64,000 bases of DNA from Helicobacter saguini. Its GTDB lineage: Bacteria > Campylobacterota > Campylobacteria > Campylobacterales > Helicobacteraceae. The DNA lies in contig NZ_JRMP02000001.1 in NCBI RefSeq assembly GCF_000762875.2, positions 186,001-250,000 of the forward strand. The letters are read 5' to 3'. The notes beneath the pieces were generated by a model. The model had not been told where the DNA came from and did no database searches. It was given only the letters and a program-made list of their open reading frames with translations. Positions 45,676 through 54,923 of this stretch are shown piece after piece. A program made the position numbers and the translations under genes. Position 1 is the stretch's first letter. Every line of letters starts with the position of its first letter.

Positions 45676-47502
45676 TTAATGGGCGATGGCGTCGCTAATG
45701 CCGATGCCGCTTTGGGCGCGGAAATCTTGTGCGTTAAAGCCTTTTTTATCAATTTTAGCGCGATTGCTAGAATCTAGCTTTGAAATAATATATATCGCAA
45801 AAAAGCACAAAGGCATACTAAATATCGCAGGGTGCTTATATGGGAAAATAGCCGATTCAAAGCCTAGCACATCTACCCAAACGCTAGGGCTTAATAAAAC
45901 CAAAACCATTACAGATACTAAGCCGATTAAACCGCCGTATAACACGCCATTTGTAGTAAGATTTTTCCAGTAAATGCACATTAAAATTATAGGAAAATTC
46001 ACACTAGCAGCGATTGCAAATGCCAAGCCAACGGTAAAAGCCACATTCTGCCCTTTAAATAAAATGCCTAAAATGATTGCCAGCACGCCTAGAGCAATAG
46101 TCGCGCCCTTTGTCACTCGCATTTCTAACTTAGCGTCACACACGCCATCTTTACACACATTGACAAATAAATCATGGCTTATCGCACTAGCCCCAGAGAT
46201 TGCCAAGCCTGCCACGACCGCTAAAATCGTAGCAAATGCCACTGCCGACATAAAGCCATAGAGCAAATTTCCGCCCAAGACTTTGGATAAGGCTATCGCT
46301 TCCATATTTGGCATTACATTAAAGTTACCATTCGCGTCTAAAAATTCCGGATTGCCAAGCAAAAATGCGATTGCCCCAAAGCCTATGACAAATGTTAAAA
46401 TGTAAAAATAGCCGATTAGCCCTGTGGCGTAAAATACGGACTTTCTGGCTTCTTTTGCGTTTTTGACCGTGAAAAATCGCATTAAAACATGTGGCAATCC
46501 TGCCGTGCCAAACATCAACGCTAGTCCTAGCGAAATCGCTGATATAGGGTCTGGCAAGAATGTCCCGGGCGACATTATCGCATCGCCTTTTGCGTGATTT
46601 TCTATCGCGCGACCAAAGTAATACGCAAGGTCAAAGCCGCTCAAATACAAAATCATAATCGCCATAAAACTAGCCCCGGCAAGTAACAAACACGCCTTGA
46701 TGATTTGCACCCAAGTGGTCGCGTGCATTCCGCCGAATGTGACATAGCAAATCATTAAGATTCCAACGATGATAACGGCGGTGTCGTAGGGCAAACCAAA
46801 CAAAACTTGAATTAGCCCGCCAGCGCCGACCATTTGCGCGATTAGATAAAATGTGATAACGCACAACGCCGAAATTGCCGAGATAGTCCGCACTTTCTTA
46901 GATTCTAAACGATAGGCGATGATGTCAGCGAATGTGTATTTGCCTAAATTGCGAAACTTTTCAGCGATTAGAAACAAAACGATAGGCCACCCAACTAAAA
47001 AGCCGATAGAGTAAATTAGCCCATCAAAGCCATTGACAAAGACTAGCCCTACAATGCCAAGGAAGCTTGCCGCACTCATAAAATCCCCAGCGATTGCAAT
47101 GCCATTTTGCATACCTGTGATGTTGCCCCCGGCGGTGTAGAAGCCTTGCGCGGTCGTTGATTTTTTGCCTGAATACCAAGTGATGCCCAAAGTCGCAAGG
47201 ACGAAAAACATAAACATAGCAATGGCGGTGTAGTTTATGGGCGCTTGTTGCACGTTTTCTAGGTCAAGCCCTGCTGCTATTGCTAGTTGTGATGTGCTTA
47301 GTATTGCTAGGACAGCGGTGAATAGTTTTATTTTAGAATCTTGCGTTTTAGATTCTATGATTCCTTTAGAATCTTTTGTGCTTTTAGATTCTATGGATTT
47401 GTTAGAATCTTGCAAAATCTTAGAATCTAGATTCTGTATTTTTATAGAATCTTTTTTATAGAATCTAGCCTTAACCTGCTTTTTTGTCGCTCTCGTGTGC
47501 AT
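45676..47502 (-). CDS. actP: Cation/acetate symporter ActP with a chimeric N-terminus
   Basis: The start at 47502 follows AAAGGAGTTTTT and gives 608 residues. From about residue 65 the protein matches ActP along its length (SSS family, about 13 membrane segments; TAGGNITGMQNGIAIAGD, TFADIIAYRLES, ATTWVQIIKACLLL, FGTAGLPHVLMRFF). The first 16 residues (MHTRATKKQVKARFYK) copy the N-terminus of the nearby YjcH (MHATPTKEQVKARFYK), and residues 17-55 are DSK/IES repeats. The leader appears to be a duplicated yjcH start fused to actP by repeat DNA. Family members take up acetate and other short carboxylates with Na+ or H+. A TGTAAC palindrome lies just upstream. Confidence 0.93.
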   Translation of the reverse strand: MHTRATKKQVKARFYKKDSIKIQNLDSKILQDSNKSIESKSTKDSKGIIESKTQDSKIKLFTAVLAILSTSQLAIAAGLDLENVQQAPINYTAIAMFMFFVLATLGITWYSGKKSTTAQGFYTAGGNITGMQNGIAIAGDFMSAASFLGIVGLVFVNGFDGLIYSIGFLVGWPIVLFLIAEKFRNLGKYTFADIIAYRLESKKVRTISAISALCVITFYLIAQMVGAGGLIQVLFGLPYDTAVIIVGILMICYVTFGGMHATTWVQIIKACLLLAGASFMAIMILYLSGFDLAYYFGRAIENHAKGDAIMSPGTFLPDPISAISLGLALMFGTAGLPHVLMRFFTVKNAKEARKSVFYATGLIGYFYILTFVIGFGAIAFLLGNPEFLDANGNFNVMPNMEAIALSKVLGGNLLYGFMSAVAFATILAVVAGLAISGASAISHDLFVNVCKDGVCDAKLEMRVTKGATIALGVLAIILGILFKGQNVAFTVGLAFAIAASVNFPIILMCIYWKNLTTNGVLYGGLIGLVSVMVLVLLSPSVWVDVLGFESAIFPYKHPAIFSMPLCFFAIYIISKLDSSNRAKIDKKGFNAQDFRAQSGIGISDAIAH

Positions 47503-47680
47503 AAAAACTCCTTTGAAATGTAACAAAAAGTTACATAAAATATTAAGGCTAAATCAAAACCTTTATTTAATGTAACAAAAATATTACCATTTCGCACACA
47601 AAATTGACAATTAATTATAAATTCTTACAAAACTAATAAAAAATGTAACTTTTTGTAAAAATCTATGTTTTTAAAAATAT
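47455..47680 (-). repeat. Duplicated promoter and 5' gene segment, copy at actP
   Basis: About 225 bp covering the first codons, ribosome site and promoter region of actP match 50399-50628 before yjcH at roughly 85-90% identity by eye, including TAAGGCTAAATCAAAACCTT and TGTAACTTTTTGTAAAAATC. The two copies are in direct orientation and flank the HExxH gene. Confidence 0.85.
47519..47535. promoter_or_regulatory. Operator-like palindrome TGTAAC-N5-GTTACA before actP
   Basis: A perfect 6-bp inverted repeat with a 5-bp spacer, 17 bp upstream of the actP start. Further TGTAAC words lie at about 47572 and 47645. The yjcH copy has GTAAC-N5-GTTAC at 50467-50481. This looks like a site for a dimeric regulator; the regulator is not known to me. 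Confidence 0.6.
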
Positions 47681-47911
47681 GACGTTGTATGATTTTTACT
47701 CATAAAAAAGGCTGGAGAGAATAAGTATATTTCTAGTAGGTTGCGAGTGGGCGATAGGATAGATTCTATATTTTCTTAGAATCTTATTTTAGATTCTATA
47801 TTTTGCTTTGCAAAAGCCTAGTCGCCCACATACCACGCTATTTTAAAAAAGATAGAATCTAGATTCTATCAAAGATTTAGAAAAAAGCATTATACTTTTG
47901 CAATAAATTTA

Positions 47912-49852
47912 ATGGATTTTGCAATGGAAAAAATGATGGATATAAAGGGTATAAGATTTATAGAATCTATCCTTTGGGAGCTTGAAAATGGCGAACCTGT
48001 CGCTATAAAAGAGCCACTTAAGATAAAATATATTTTAGAATCTAAGCAAGATTTTAAAGACAATATAGAATCTAAGCAAGAAAATAAACAAGATTCTAAA
48101 AACAACATAGAATCTAAGCAACATTCCAAAGAAACCATAAGCCAAAAAATAGAATCTAAATCTATAGAATCTAATTCGCAAATAAAATGGGCGTATATCG
48201 CCTTTAAGACAACGCAACATCTAAGCCATAAACTTATAGAATCTGCCCTAGATTCTATTACGCAGACTCTAAAAAAACGTGCTATAAATAATAAAGTGAT
48301 TTATAAAAATTTGAGTGATAAAAGTAACTTTTTTGTAAAAAATAATATGTTTGATAAAATCGGCTTTCACTTGCCTTTAAAGGAGCTTGATAATCTAGTT
48401 TGCTATGATTTAGATTCTATAAAAAACACCACGAAAGATTCTATAAAAAACACAGAATCTATAGAATCTAATTCCTTAAGGGCTGGTAGGGTGAGAATAG
48501 ATAAAACAGATTCTATAGAATCTAAAAACCAAAACGCCGCTCACCACCCTATTAGTGAGAAAACAGATTCTAAAAACCAAACTCCTATCCACCGCCCTAC
48601 TTTTGATAGAATCCAAACGCCTACCAACCGCCCCATTGAAATAAATCCAGATTCTATAAATTTCCCACTTAAATACCCTTTTGCGCCCGGCACTTATATC
48701 GAGCTAGAAATAAATGATATAGAATCTAAGCAAGATTCTAAAGAAAACACTGAATCTAACATAGAATCTAATAAAGAAAAAACCTACACCATCGTTTTCG
48801 CCTTTAATAAATCGCAAAATATGCCAAATATAAATGATAAATACATAGTGATTGACACGAGCTTTTATCTAGGTATAAAAGAAAATCAAATAGATTCTAA
48901 AAACACGCAAGATTCTAACCCCCAAAAGTCCATTTATAACTCTTTTAGCAAGAATGTTAAACCCCAAACATCAAAGCCTACATTAAAAACCAGCATCCCA
49001 ACGCATAGCACCATTACAAAGCTATCTAATATGAATGACGAAATTAAAATATTTAATGAATATGATAATATTGAAAACTTGCACGAAGCAGTGTGGTTTA
49101 TAGTATTATGTAGATTTGTGCTAAATAATGATTTTAATACCCTTAGAATCTACCCTCAGCTAACAGGCAAAATAGGCTATATTTATCACATTTTTGACAC
49201 TTTTAATAAGGATTTTTTGCGTGATATAAAGAGCAAATTTGGCGAAAATGTAAAAGAACATGGAAATATATATTTAGAATCTTTACAATATGATTTTGTA
49301 AATAAAATTGTAAATTTGTATATGAATAAATATCTTACGCCTTTTAGCATTACATTTAAGCCGCAAGTTAGCGAAGATTCTAAACTAAAATTAATGAGAG
49401 AATTTATAGAATCTTTAAATGATATTTTTGAGATTTATGCCTTTCAGCCAAGCATAGAAATTGCAGACTTGAATAAAAATATCGGTGGGACATATTATGG
49501 TGATATAAATGCGATATACATTTCAAGGATTTGTTCTAATATGTGTTCTTCACATGAAATGTTTATGATTTTAGCGCATGAATATAGGCATTTTTTTATC
49601 CGCTATCTAACGCATTTTAATAAAGAAAAGCGCGATAAATACAACCTTGATGACAATATAATATTAATGCTACTTGAAAGCTGCATAGAGCCTAAAAAAT
49701 TCCATAAGATAATCTTTGATAGCTTTGGCGACCCATACAGGCTAAATCCACACGAAAAAGACGCATATTTAATGGAGCAGATTCTAAACCTTGTCATAGA
49801 ATCTACTTTTGCTATAAGATTCAATATGACAAGCAATTCAAAATTACGTTAG
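47912..49852 (+). CDS. Hypothetical protein with HExxH metallopeptidase-like motif and repeat-rich centre
   Basis: The 646-residue protein has an N-terminal segment with ordered patches (IRFIESILWELENGEPVAIK; KWAYIAFKTTQHLSHKLIES), interrupted by long DSK/IES low-complexity runs and by AHHPISEK, IHRPTFDR and TNRPIEIN units, which are translated CACCACCCT-type repeats. The C-terminal 260 residues are ordered and hold ILAHEYRHFFIRYL, an HExxH zinc motif, followed 60 residues later by NPHEKDAYLMEQ, whose Glu could be a third ligand. No signal peptide is seen, so it may act in the cytoplasm. It lies between actP and yjcH, opposite in strand, inside a duplicated promoter segment. I do not recognise the family. 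Confidence 0.65.
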   Translation: MDFAMEKMMDIKGIRFIESILWELENGEPVAIKEPLKIKYILESKQDFKDNIESKQENKQDSKNNIESKQHSKETISQKIESKSIESNSQIKWAYIAFKTTQHLSHKLIESALDSITQTLKKRAINNKVIYKNLSDKSNFFVKNNMFDKIGFHLPLKELDNLVCYDLDSIKNTTKDSIKNTESIESNSLRAGRVRIDKTDSIESKNQNAAHHPISEKTDSKNQTPIHRPTFDRIQTPTNRPIEINPDSINFPLKYPFAPGTYIELEINDIESKQDSKENTESNIESNKEKTYTIVFAFNKSQNMPNINDKYIVIDTSFYLGIKENQIDSKNTQDSNPQKSIYNSFSKNVKPQTSKPTLKTSIPTHSTITKLSNMNDEIKIFNEYDNIENLHEAVWFIVLCRFVLNNDFNTLRIYPQLTGKIGYIYHIFDTFNKDFLRDIKSKFGENVKEHGNIYLESLQYDFVNKIVNLYMNKYLTPFSITFKPQVSEDSKLKLMREFIESLNDIFEIYAFQPSIEIADLNKNIGGTYYGDINAIYISRICSNMCSSHEMFMILAHEYRHFFIRYLTHFNKEKRDKYNLDDNIILMLLESCIEPKKFHKIIFDSFGDPYRLNPHEKDAYLMEQILNLVIESTFAIRFNMTSNSKLR

Positions 49853-50115
49853 GTTTTTAGAATAAAGGGTGGTGGGTGGGCGACTAAGCAATTTGCGAAG
49901 CAAAATATAGAATCTAAATTCTATTCACTTTTTTAACAGGGCGGTGGATGGGCGATAGGATTCTAAAAATATTTAAAACCTAAAGCCCCATCACTTTATA
50001 GAATCTAAATTAACAATATTTTTCTTTTTATCTATTCTCGCCCTTGCCACCCTTAAGGTAGAAAAATATTTATAGAATCTAACTTCTATAAAATCACCTG
50101 AAATTCAATGCTTTT

Positions 50116-50448
50116 TTATTTTTGCATCTCTTCTATCATTTTTAAATCTTCCATTTCTTCTAAGATTTCGCCCTGCTCTTTGTCAAAATATTTATTCGCA
50201 AAAAGCGTATAAACGCCCGTGCTAACGATACATAACGCAATAATTGAGACGCCCATAAGAATGCCAAGGCTTATCGCGCTATCGCCAAGCCTAAGACCCA
50301 AAACCTGCGGGAAAAAGCCAATCCCAGCGATAAATCCATAATAAGCCACAAAAATAATGATGGAAAGCCATAAGCAAAACTTGTTACGAAACGAAACGAA
50401 TTTATAGAATCTAGCCTTAACCTGCTCTTTTGTCGGTGTCGCGTGCAT
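50116..50448 (-). CDS. yjcH: DUF485 membrane protein YjcH, partner of ActP
   Basis: The start at 50448 follows AAAGGAGTTTTT, giving 110 residues with two membrane segments: CLWLSIIIFVAYYGFIAGIG and LGILMGVSIIALCIVSTGVY. The order DUF485-actP is a conserved operon in many proteobacteria. Here a 2-kb gene on the opposite strand and a second copy of this promoter separate the two. The role of YjcH is not established; it is thought to assist the symporter. Confidence 0.85.
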   Translation of the reverse strand: MHATPTKEQVKARFYKFVSFRNKFCLWLSIIIFVAYYGFIAGIGFFPQVLGLRLGDSAISLGILMGVSIIALCIVSTGVYTLFANKYFDKEQGEILEEMEDLKMIEEMQK

Positions 50449-50628
50449 AAAAACTCCTTTATAAAAGTAACGAAAAGTTACATAAAATATTAAGGCTAAA
50501 TCAAAACCTTTATTTAATGTAACAAAATTATTACCATTTCGCACACAAAATTGATATTTAATTACAATTTCTTACAAAAACCACAAAAAATGTAACTTTT
50601 TGTAAAAATCTATGTTTTTAAAAAACAG
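50399..50628 (-). repeat. Duplicated promoter and 5' gene segment, copy at yjcH
   Basis: Counterpart of 47455-47680. It is the more likely original because it is joined to an intact DUF485 frame. Confidence 0.82.
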
Positions 50629-50840
50629 GATGATAAGCGGCGTTAGGTTAAAAATATAGAATCTAAAATAAGATTCTAAGAAAATATAGAATCTAGATTC
50701 TAAATTTTATCCTATCGCTCATTATAAAGATACTCGCCCACAGCCCTATTTTAAAAAGAATATAGAATCTAGATTCTAACCCCCTTTTAGAAAAAAAACA
50801 TTATAATAAGATTCTAAAACTACATAAAAGAAAAGACAAA

Positions 50841-51848
50841 ATGAAGCGAAAAATATTCTTAGCATTGCTTTGTGCGTGGGTATTATTTATGGTTGGTGGC
50901 TGCTCATTTTTGTGGATTGACCCTAAGTTTTATACACAGGCTGCGTTAGCAAAAATATATCAGGGCAACTACATTTTCAATGAAAAATACTACGCCAAAA
51001 TCCTAGAAAAAGAAAAACAAAGGCACGACTACACGCAGCAAAACGCCCTTAAAACACAAATGCTGCAAGAGCAAAAAGAAAGCCTGCAAAAACACATACA
51101 ATACTACGATAGCTGGGAAGAAAAGGGCGGTGATGATTATGTGGAAAAAAGAAAGGCGCGATTTAGCGATAAAGAGTGGCTAGAATGGAGCAAAGTGCGC
51201 GAAATCTACCTAAATGAGCTAATAAAAGAATACGAAACGCCTGACTACATATACGACTACGCCGAACCTGCCGCGCAATACGCCAAAAAAGTCGGTATAA
51301 AAGTCGCCTTGCAACAAATGGATGATGTGCTAAATGAGCAAGATTCACCGATGTTAGATGATATTGAATTAGCCTTTCAATTTATACATATTTTTTATGG
51401 TGAAGCACTAGAAAACTATGTAAATAAAGAAATTGCAAAGCGAAATCCGCAGTATAAAGACACAGATTCTGCCCTGCCACAAGAGATTGAAGGCAAAAAA
51501 TATAGCGATGTGTGGGTCTATCGCGATGAAAAAACGCTAAAGCGACACTCAAACTATGAGCTGCCCTTATATGCTAAAGAAATGGATGCAAAAGGCAAGA
51601 TTATAGATAAGGCTTTGGGCTATTTTGTGCGGGATTTTGCAACTAAGGTTGGCGGATATTATTTGATAAAAGAAAATGGAGAGATTGAAATAATAAATAT
51701 TAATGTGTATTTTATATATGAGTTTGTGCGGTATGGAATCTTTGGCAATGAAGGCAGCGGATATTACTTTGAGCAACAAGAAAAAATATACTTTCCATTT
51801 GACAAAAGTGTGTATTATGAAAATGGAGAGTGGGAAAGATTAAGATAG
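50841..51848 (+). CDS. Putative lipoprotein of unknown function
   Basis: The 335-residue protein begins MKRKIFLALLCAWVLFMVGG followed by Cys, a signal peptide with lipobox VGGC. The mature part is rich in charged helices (LEKEKQRHDYTQQNALKTQM, coiled-coil-like, residues about 55-85), then mixed alpha-beta with many aromatic residues (YVYFIYEFVRYGIFGNEGSG-like end). I do not recognise the family. It is divergent from yjcH, and its upstream region resembles that before the HExxH gene at 47912, as part of the same duplication. Confidence 0.7.
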   Translation: MKRKIFLALLCAWVLFMVGGCSFLWIDPKFYTQAALAKIYQGNYIFNEKYYAKILEKEKQRHDYTQQNALKTQMLQEQKESLQKHIQYYDSWEEKGGDDYVEKRKARFSDKEWLEWSKVREIYLNELIKEYETPDYIYDYAEPAAQYAKKVGIKVALQQMDDVLNEQDSPMLDDIELAFQFIHIFYGEALENYVNKEIAKRNPQYKDTDSALPQEIEGKKYSDVWVYRDEKTLKRHSNYELPLYAKEMDAKGKIIDKALGYFVRDFATKVGGYYLIKENGEIEIININVYFIYEFVRYGIFGNEGSGYYFEQQEKIYFPFDKSVYYENGEWERLR

Positions 51849-51982
51849 ATTCTATTTAAAAAAGGCGTTAGGATGATTTATAGAATCTAGATTTTATAAA
51901 TTTTTATCAAAACGTCTTGACTTAGAGTAAGTATCATCTTTTATAATTGCATTTTGATTCTAAGATTTAAAGAAGAAAAGTT

Positions 51983-52714
51983 ATGAAAAAGCTAAGTTTA
52001 TTTTTCTAATGTTATTTTTTGGTGTTTTAAACGTTACAAATGCAAAAGATTCTAACATTGTAAGGGCGAGCGATTTTAGCGAGTTTAAGGGCAAAGGAGC
52101 AAATACCACAATCTTAATCATCGGTGCAAATGGTAGCGTGGCAAGGGTTTTAGAAGACGCACTTTTAGAATCTAGCGATGTGAAATTAAAGCTATTTTTG
52201 CGAAATGCGAGTCGCTTAAGCAATTTGCAAAACAAATATCCAAATCGAGTGGAATTGATAGAAGGCGATGCACGCGACAAAGCCACGCTAACAAGGGCGA
52301 TGAAAGGCGCAAATATCGCGTATGCGAACCTTGATGGCGACTTGCCTACTATGGCGAGTGCGATTATAGATTCTATGCGTGAGAGTGGGCTAAAGCGACT
52401 TATTTGGATTAGCTCATTTGGCGTGTATGATGAGATTCCAAAAAGCGAGATTAATCGTATAAAGGCGTATTTGCCCCCGCATATCGGCGGTTAAGATTAT
52501 AGAATCTAGCGACTTGGACTACACGATTATTCGCACACAGTGGTTTAGTAGTGACAATAGAATCGATTATGAAATTACGCACAAGGGTGAGCCTTTTAGG
52601 AATCCAAGTGCCTACATTTCGCGTAAGTCTATCGCACATTTAATTATGCTTTTGTGCTTTGATTCTACCTTTGGCAAACACGAAAGCTTAGGGATAAATA
52701 AACCCTTAAGATAG
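51983..52714 (+). pseudogene. NAD(P)-binding SDR-like protein gene with two frameshifts
   Basis: ATG 51983 (site AGAAGAAAAG) starts a leader that stops after eight codons. One extra T in the T5 run at 52001-52005 gives MKKLSLFFLMLFFGVLNVTN, a signal peptide, and joins the frame to TTILIIGANGSVARVLEDAL, a Rossmann NAD(P) motif, and LKRLIWISSFGVYDEIP. A second shift near the C5 run at 52477-52481 truncates it; the remaining end (DYTIIRTQWFSS, SRKSIAHLIMLLC) continues in another frame to 52714. The intact protein would be about 243 residues and resemble NmrA/SDR-type oxidoreductases, unusually with an export signal. Confidence 0.75.
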
Positions 52715-52797
52715 AATCTAGATTCTATATTTTCTCATTTAGATTCTATAACGCTAAAAAGTTTTTCTCATTTTTTATATATTTTTGATAAAATCTA

Positions 52798-52832
52798 TTG
52801 ACAAATTATCATTTTGTATAGTATAATGATAA
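52798..52832 (+). promoter_or_regulatory. Ferritin promoter with an overlapping operator-like inverted repeat
   Basis: TTGACA (52798-52803) and TATAAT (52822-52827) are 18 bp apart. TTATCATT (52806-52813) and AATGATAA (52825-52832) form a perfect inverted repeat covering the spacer and -10. Position and AT-rich dyad fit a Fur-type operator; H. pylori pfr is known to be repressed by apo-Fur. Confidence 0.65.
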
Positions 52833-52889
52833 AGTTAATTTGATAAAGATAAGAATTAACAAACATATTTCACAAAAAAGGAGCAGAAA

Positions 52890-53384
52890 ATGCTAACAAA
52901 AGAGGTTATTAAAAAGTTGAGTGAGCAGGTTGTTAAGGAAATGAATGCGTCAAATTTGTATTTGAGTATGAGTTCGTGGTGCTACACTAATCGCTACGAT
53001 GGCGCTGGGCAGTTTCTTTTCGAGCATGCAAGTCAGGAGAGCGACCATGCGCGCAAACTCATCACTTATTTGAACGAGACGGATGCGCGGCTTGAGCTAG
53101 ATGCCATTGAGAAGCCAAAGCATGACTTTAAAGGCTTGCTAGATGTGTTTGAGCAAACTTATGAGCATGAGCTTTACATCACAAAGTCAATCAATGAGCT
53201 TGTGGATTATATGTTAAAGCAGAAGGATTATTCGACTTTCAACTTTTTGCAATGGTATGTGGCAGAGCAGCACGAAGAGGAAGCGTTGTTCCGCGGCATT
53301 GTTGATAAGATTAAGCTTATCGGCAAAGAGAGCAATGGCTTATTCTTGGCTGATTCTTACATTAAAAGTTTGAGCGGAAAGTAG
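52890..53384 (+). CDS. ftnA: Non-haem bacterial ferritin
   Basis: The 164-residue protein is collinear with Helicobacter Pfr/FtnA. It has ferroxidase-centre ligands in EMNASNLYLSMSSWCY, HASQESDHARKL (ExxH) and QWYVAEQHEEEALF, plus the long four-helix layout. It stores iron as a 24-mer in the cytoplasm and protects from iron toxicity. AAAGGAGCAG precedes the ATG. It is monocistronic, with a strong promoter carrying a possible Fur site. Confidence 0.95.
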   Translation: MLTKEVIKKLSEQVVKEMNASNLYLSMSSWCYTNRYDGAGQFLFEHASQESDHARKLITYLNETDARLELDAIEKPKHDFKGLLDVFEQTYEHELYITKSINELVDYMLKQKDYSTFNFLQWYVAEQHEEEALFRGIVDKIKLIGKESNGLFLADSYIKSLSGK

Positions 53385-53409
53385 GGTATCTAAGTTTAAA
53401 AAGCAGATT

Positions 53410-54074
53410 CTATCCCTTGATTATAAAAGCGGGGATGTGTGCTAATGGGAGCTTTTGTATTACTACGTTTTTATCTTTAAAAAAGTCATCTACGGCTTTT
53501 GTTTCTCCGGGGAATGTCCCATAGTCATCAAAGACTATTACCCCCCCCCCCCCACAACCTTGTCATACATATTTTCCAAGATACATACCGCAGGCTCATA
53601 TACATCAGTATCAATGTGTAAAAGGGATATTTTTAACTGCGGATTTTCAGCACAATATTTTGGCACAGATTCTAAAATATTACCTTTCACAAGCTCATAA
53701 TTTCTAATATTTTTGTATTTTAAGGCTTTATGCATAGAATCTATACTAATGCTTTCCGCACCCGCTTCGTCTATAAAGGCTTGTCTTTTACCCTTGTCCG
53801 CATCAAAATTAGTGCTAGGGAATTTTCCAAATATGTCAAAACCTATGATTTTTCTTGAATCTTGGCATTCCAAAATATTACGAAAATGAGCGAATCTAAA
53901 AAATGAATTCCCCTTAAACACACCACATTCCACAATATCGCCCGGTAAGTGCGTAATGCGTTTATATAGCTCATAGTGTGCTAACATCTTGCCTATGCGT
54001 CTATCGTTACTACTAAGATAGAATCCATTTTCATACATGAAACTTTTATCAGTGTCGAAATTATTTATTTTCAT
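53410..54074 (-). CDS. TylF/MycF-type methyltransferase, phase-variable and OFF in this sequence
   Basis: Translation from 54074 gives DIVECGVFKGNSFFRFA (SAM-binding), IGFDIFGKFPST and SLLHIDTDVYEP (metal-binding Asp). It reaches KVVGGGG and stops at TAA directly after a G13 tract (complement of 53541-53553). With 14 or 11 G it reads on as VIVFDDYGTFPGETKAVDDF and ends IPAFIIKG at 53410, about 221 residues. The missing segment holds the conserved Asp-Asp pair, so the truncated form should be inactive. TylF-type enzymes are SAM-dependent, Mg-dependent O-methyltransferases acting on sugars. A surface glycan is a plausible substrate. Confidence 0.82.
53541..53553 (-). repeat. C13/G13 tract in the methyltransferase gene
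   Basis: Thirteen C on the + strand, read as G in the gene. Present length leads straight to TAA; one more or two fewer restores the frame. Confidence 0.9.
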
Positions 54075-54170
54075 CTTTGTTTCCTTAGATTATGTATTGT
54101 TCGCGTAAGGATAATTCAAAAAAGTCTCATTTAGATTCTTTTTTAGATAGTTCGCGTTTATTTATAGAAT

Positions 54171-54875
54171 CTATTTTACGTCCATAAGTTCTTGGGAGTC
54201 GACTTTTACTGCGGGGCTCATTGTTAGAGACAAATTAGAAGAGCGGATGTATTTGCCTTTGGCGCTACTTGGTTTAAGGCGGTTTATGGTTTTGACAAAC
54301 TCGACTAGGTTATCAAGCAGCTTGCTAGATTCAAAGCTTGCCTTGCCTATGGCGGAGTGGATGTTGCCCTTTTTATCTACGCGGAAATTGACCTGACCGC
54401 TTTTTGCGTTGCTTACCGCTTTTGAGATGTCCGCTGTAACCGTGCCTGTTTTTGGGTTTGGCATTATGCCTTTTGGTCCTAAAATCCGCCCAACTTTACC
54501 CACAAGCGGCATCATATCAGGCGTGGCAATGACGATGTCAAAGTCGATTTGCCCGCCCTTTATGCTTTCAACCAAATCATCACTGCCGACCACATCAGCA
54601 CCCGCTTTTCTAGCCTCATCAGCTTTCAAATCCTTAGCAAACACCGCTACGCGAACCTTTTTCCCTGTGCCATGCGGCAATACAACCGCACCTCGTATCA
54701 TTTGGTCTGCGTGACGTGGGTCTACGCCTAAACGCAGTGCCACTTCCACGCTTTCATCAAACTTCGCACTTGCCAAAGATTTCACCGCGTCAATGGCAGA
54801 TTCCATACCATAGACTTTCTCAAAATCAAGCTTTTTTGATAAGCCCTGCAATCGTTTCGACAACTTTTTTTTCAT
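54171..54875 (-). CDS. rplA: 50S ribosomal protein L1
   Basis: The 234-residue protein has the L1 signatures [33 protein letters not shown] and [14 protein letters not shown]. It binds 23S rRNA at the stalk and in many bacteria represses its own mRNA. rplJ and rplL, which normally follow, are absent; the next gene is the phase-variable methyltransferase. A 329-bp gap with palindromes separates it from rplK, where the two genes usually almost touch. Confidence 0.97.
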   Translation of the reverse strand: MKKKLSKRLQGLSKKLDFEKVYGMESAIDAVKSLASAKFDESVEVALRLGVDPRHADQMIRGAVVLPHGTGKKVRVAVFAKDLKADEARKAGADVVGSDDLVESIKGGQIDFDIVIATPDMMPLVGKVGRILGPKGIMPNPKTGTVTADISKAVSNAKSGQVNFRVDKKGNIHSAIGKASFESSKLLDNLVEFVKTINRLKPSSAKGKYIRSSNLSLTMSPAVKVDSQELMDVK

Positions 54876-54898
54876 ACTTCAATCTCCTAAATATTTTT

Positions 54899-54914
54899 TA
54901 GAATCTAGATTCTA
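54899..54914. repeat. 16-bp palindrome TAGAATCTAGATTCTA (rplK-rplA gap)
   Basis: A perfect copy 24 bp before the rplA start, inside an operon and therefore not at a transcription-unit end. A second copy lies at about 55012. Confidence 0.95.
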
Positions 54915-54923
54915 TACTTCCTT

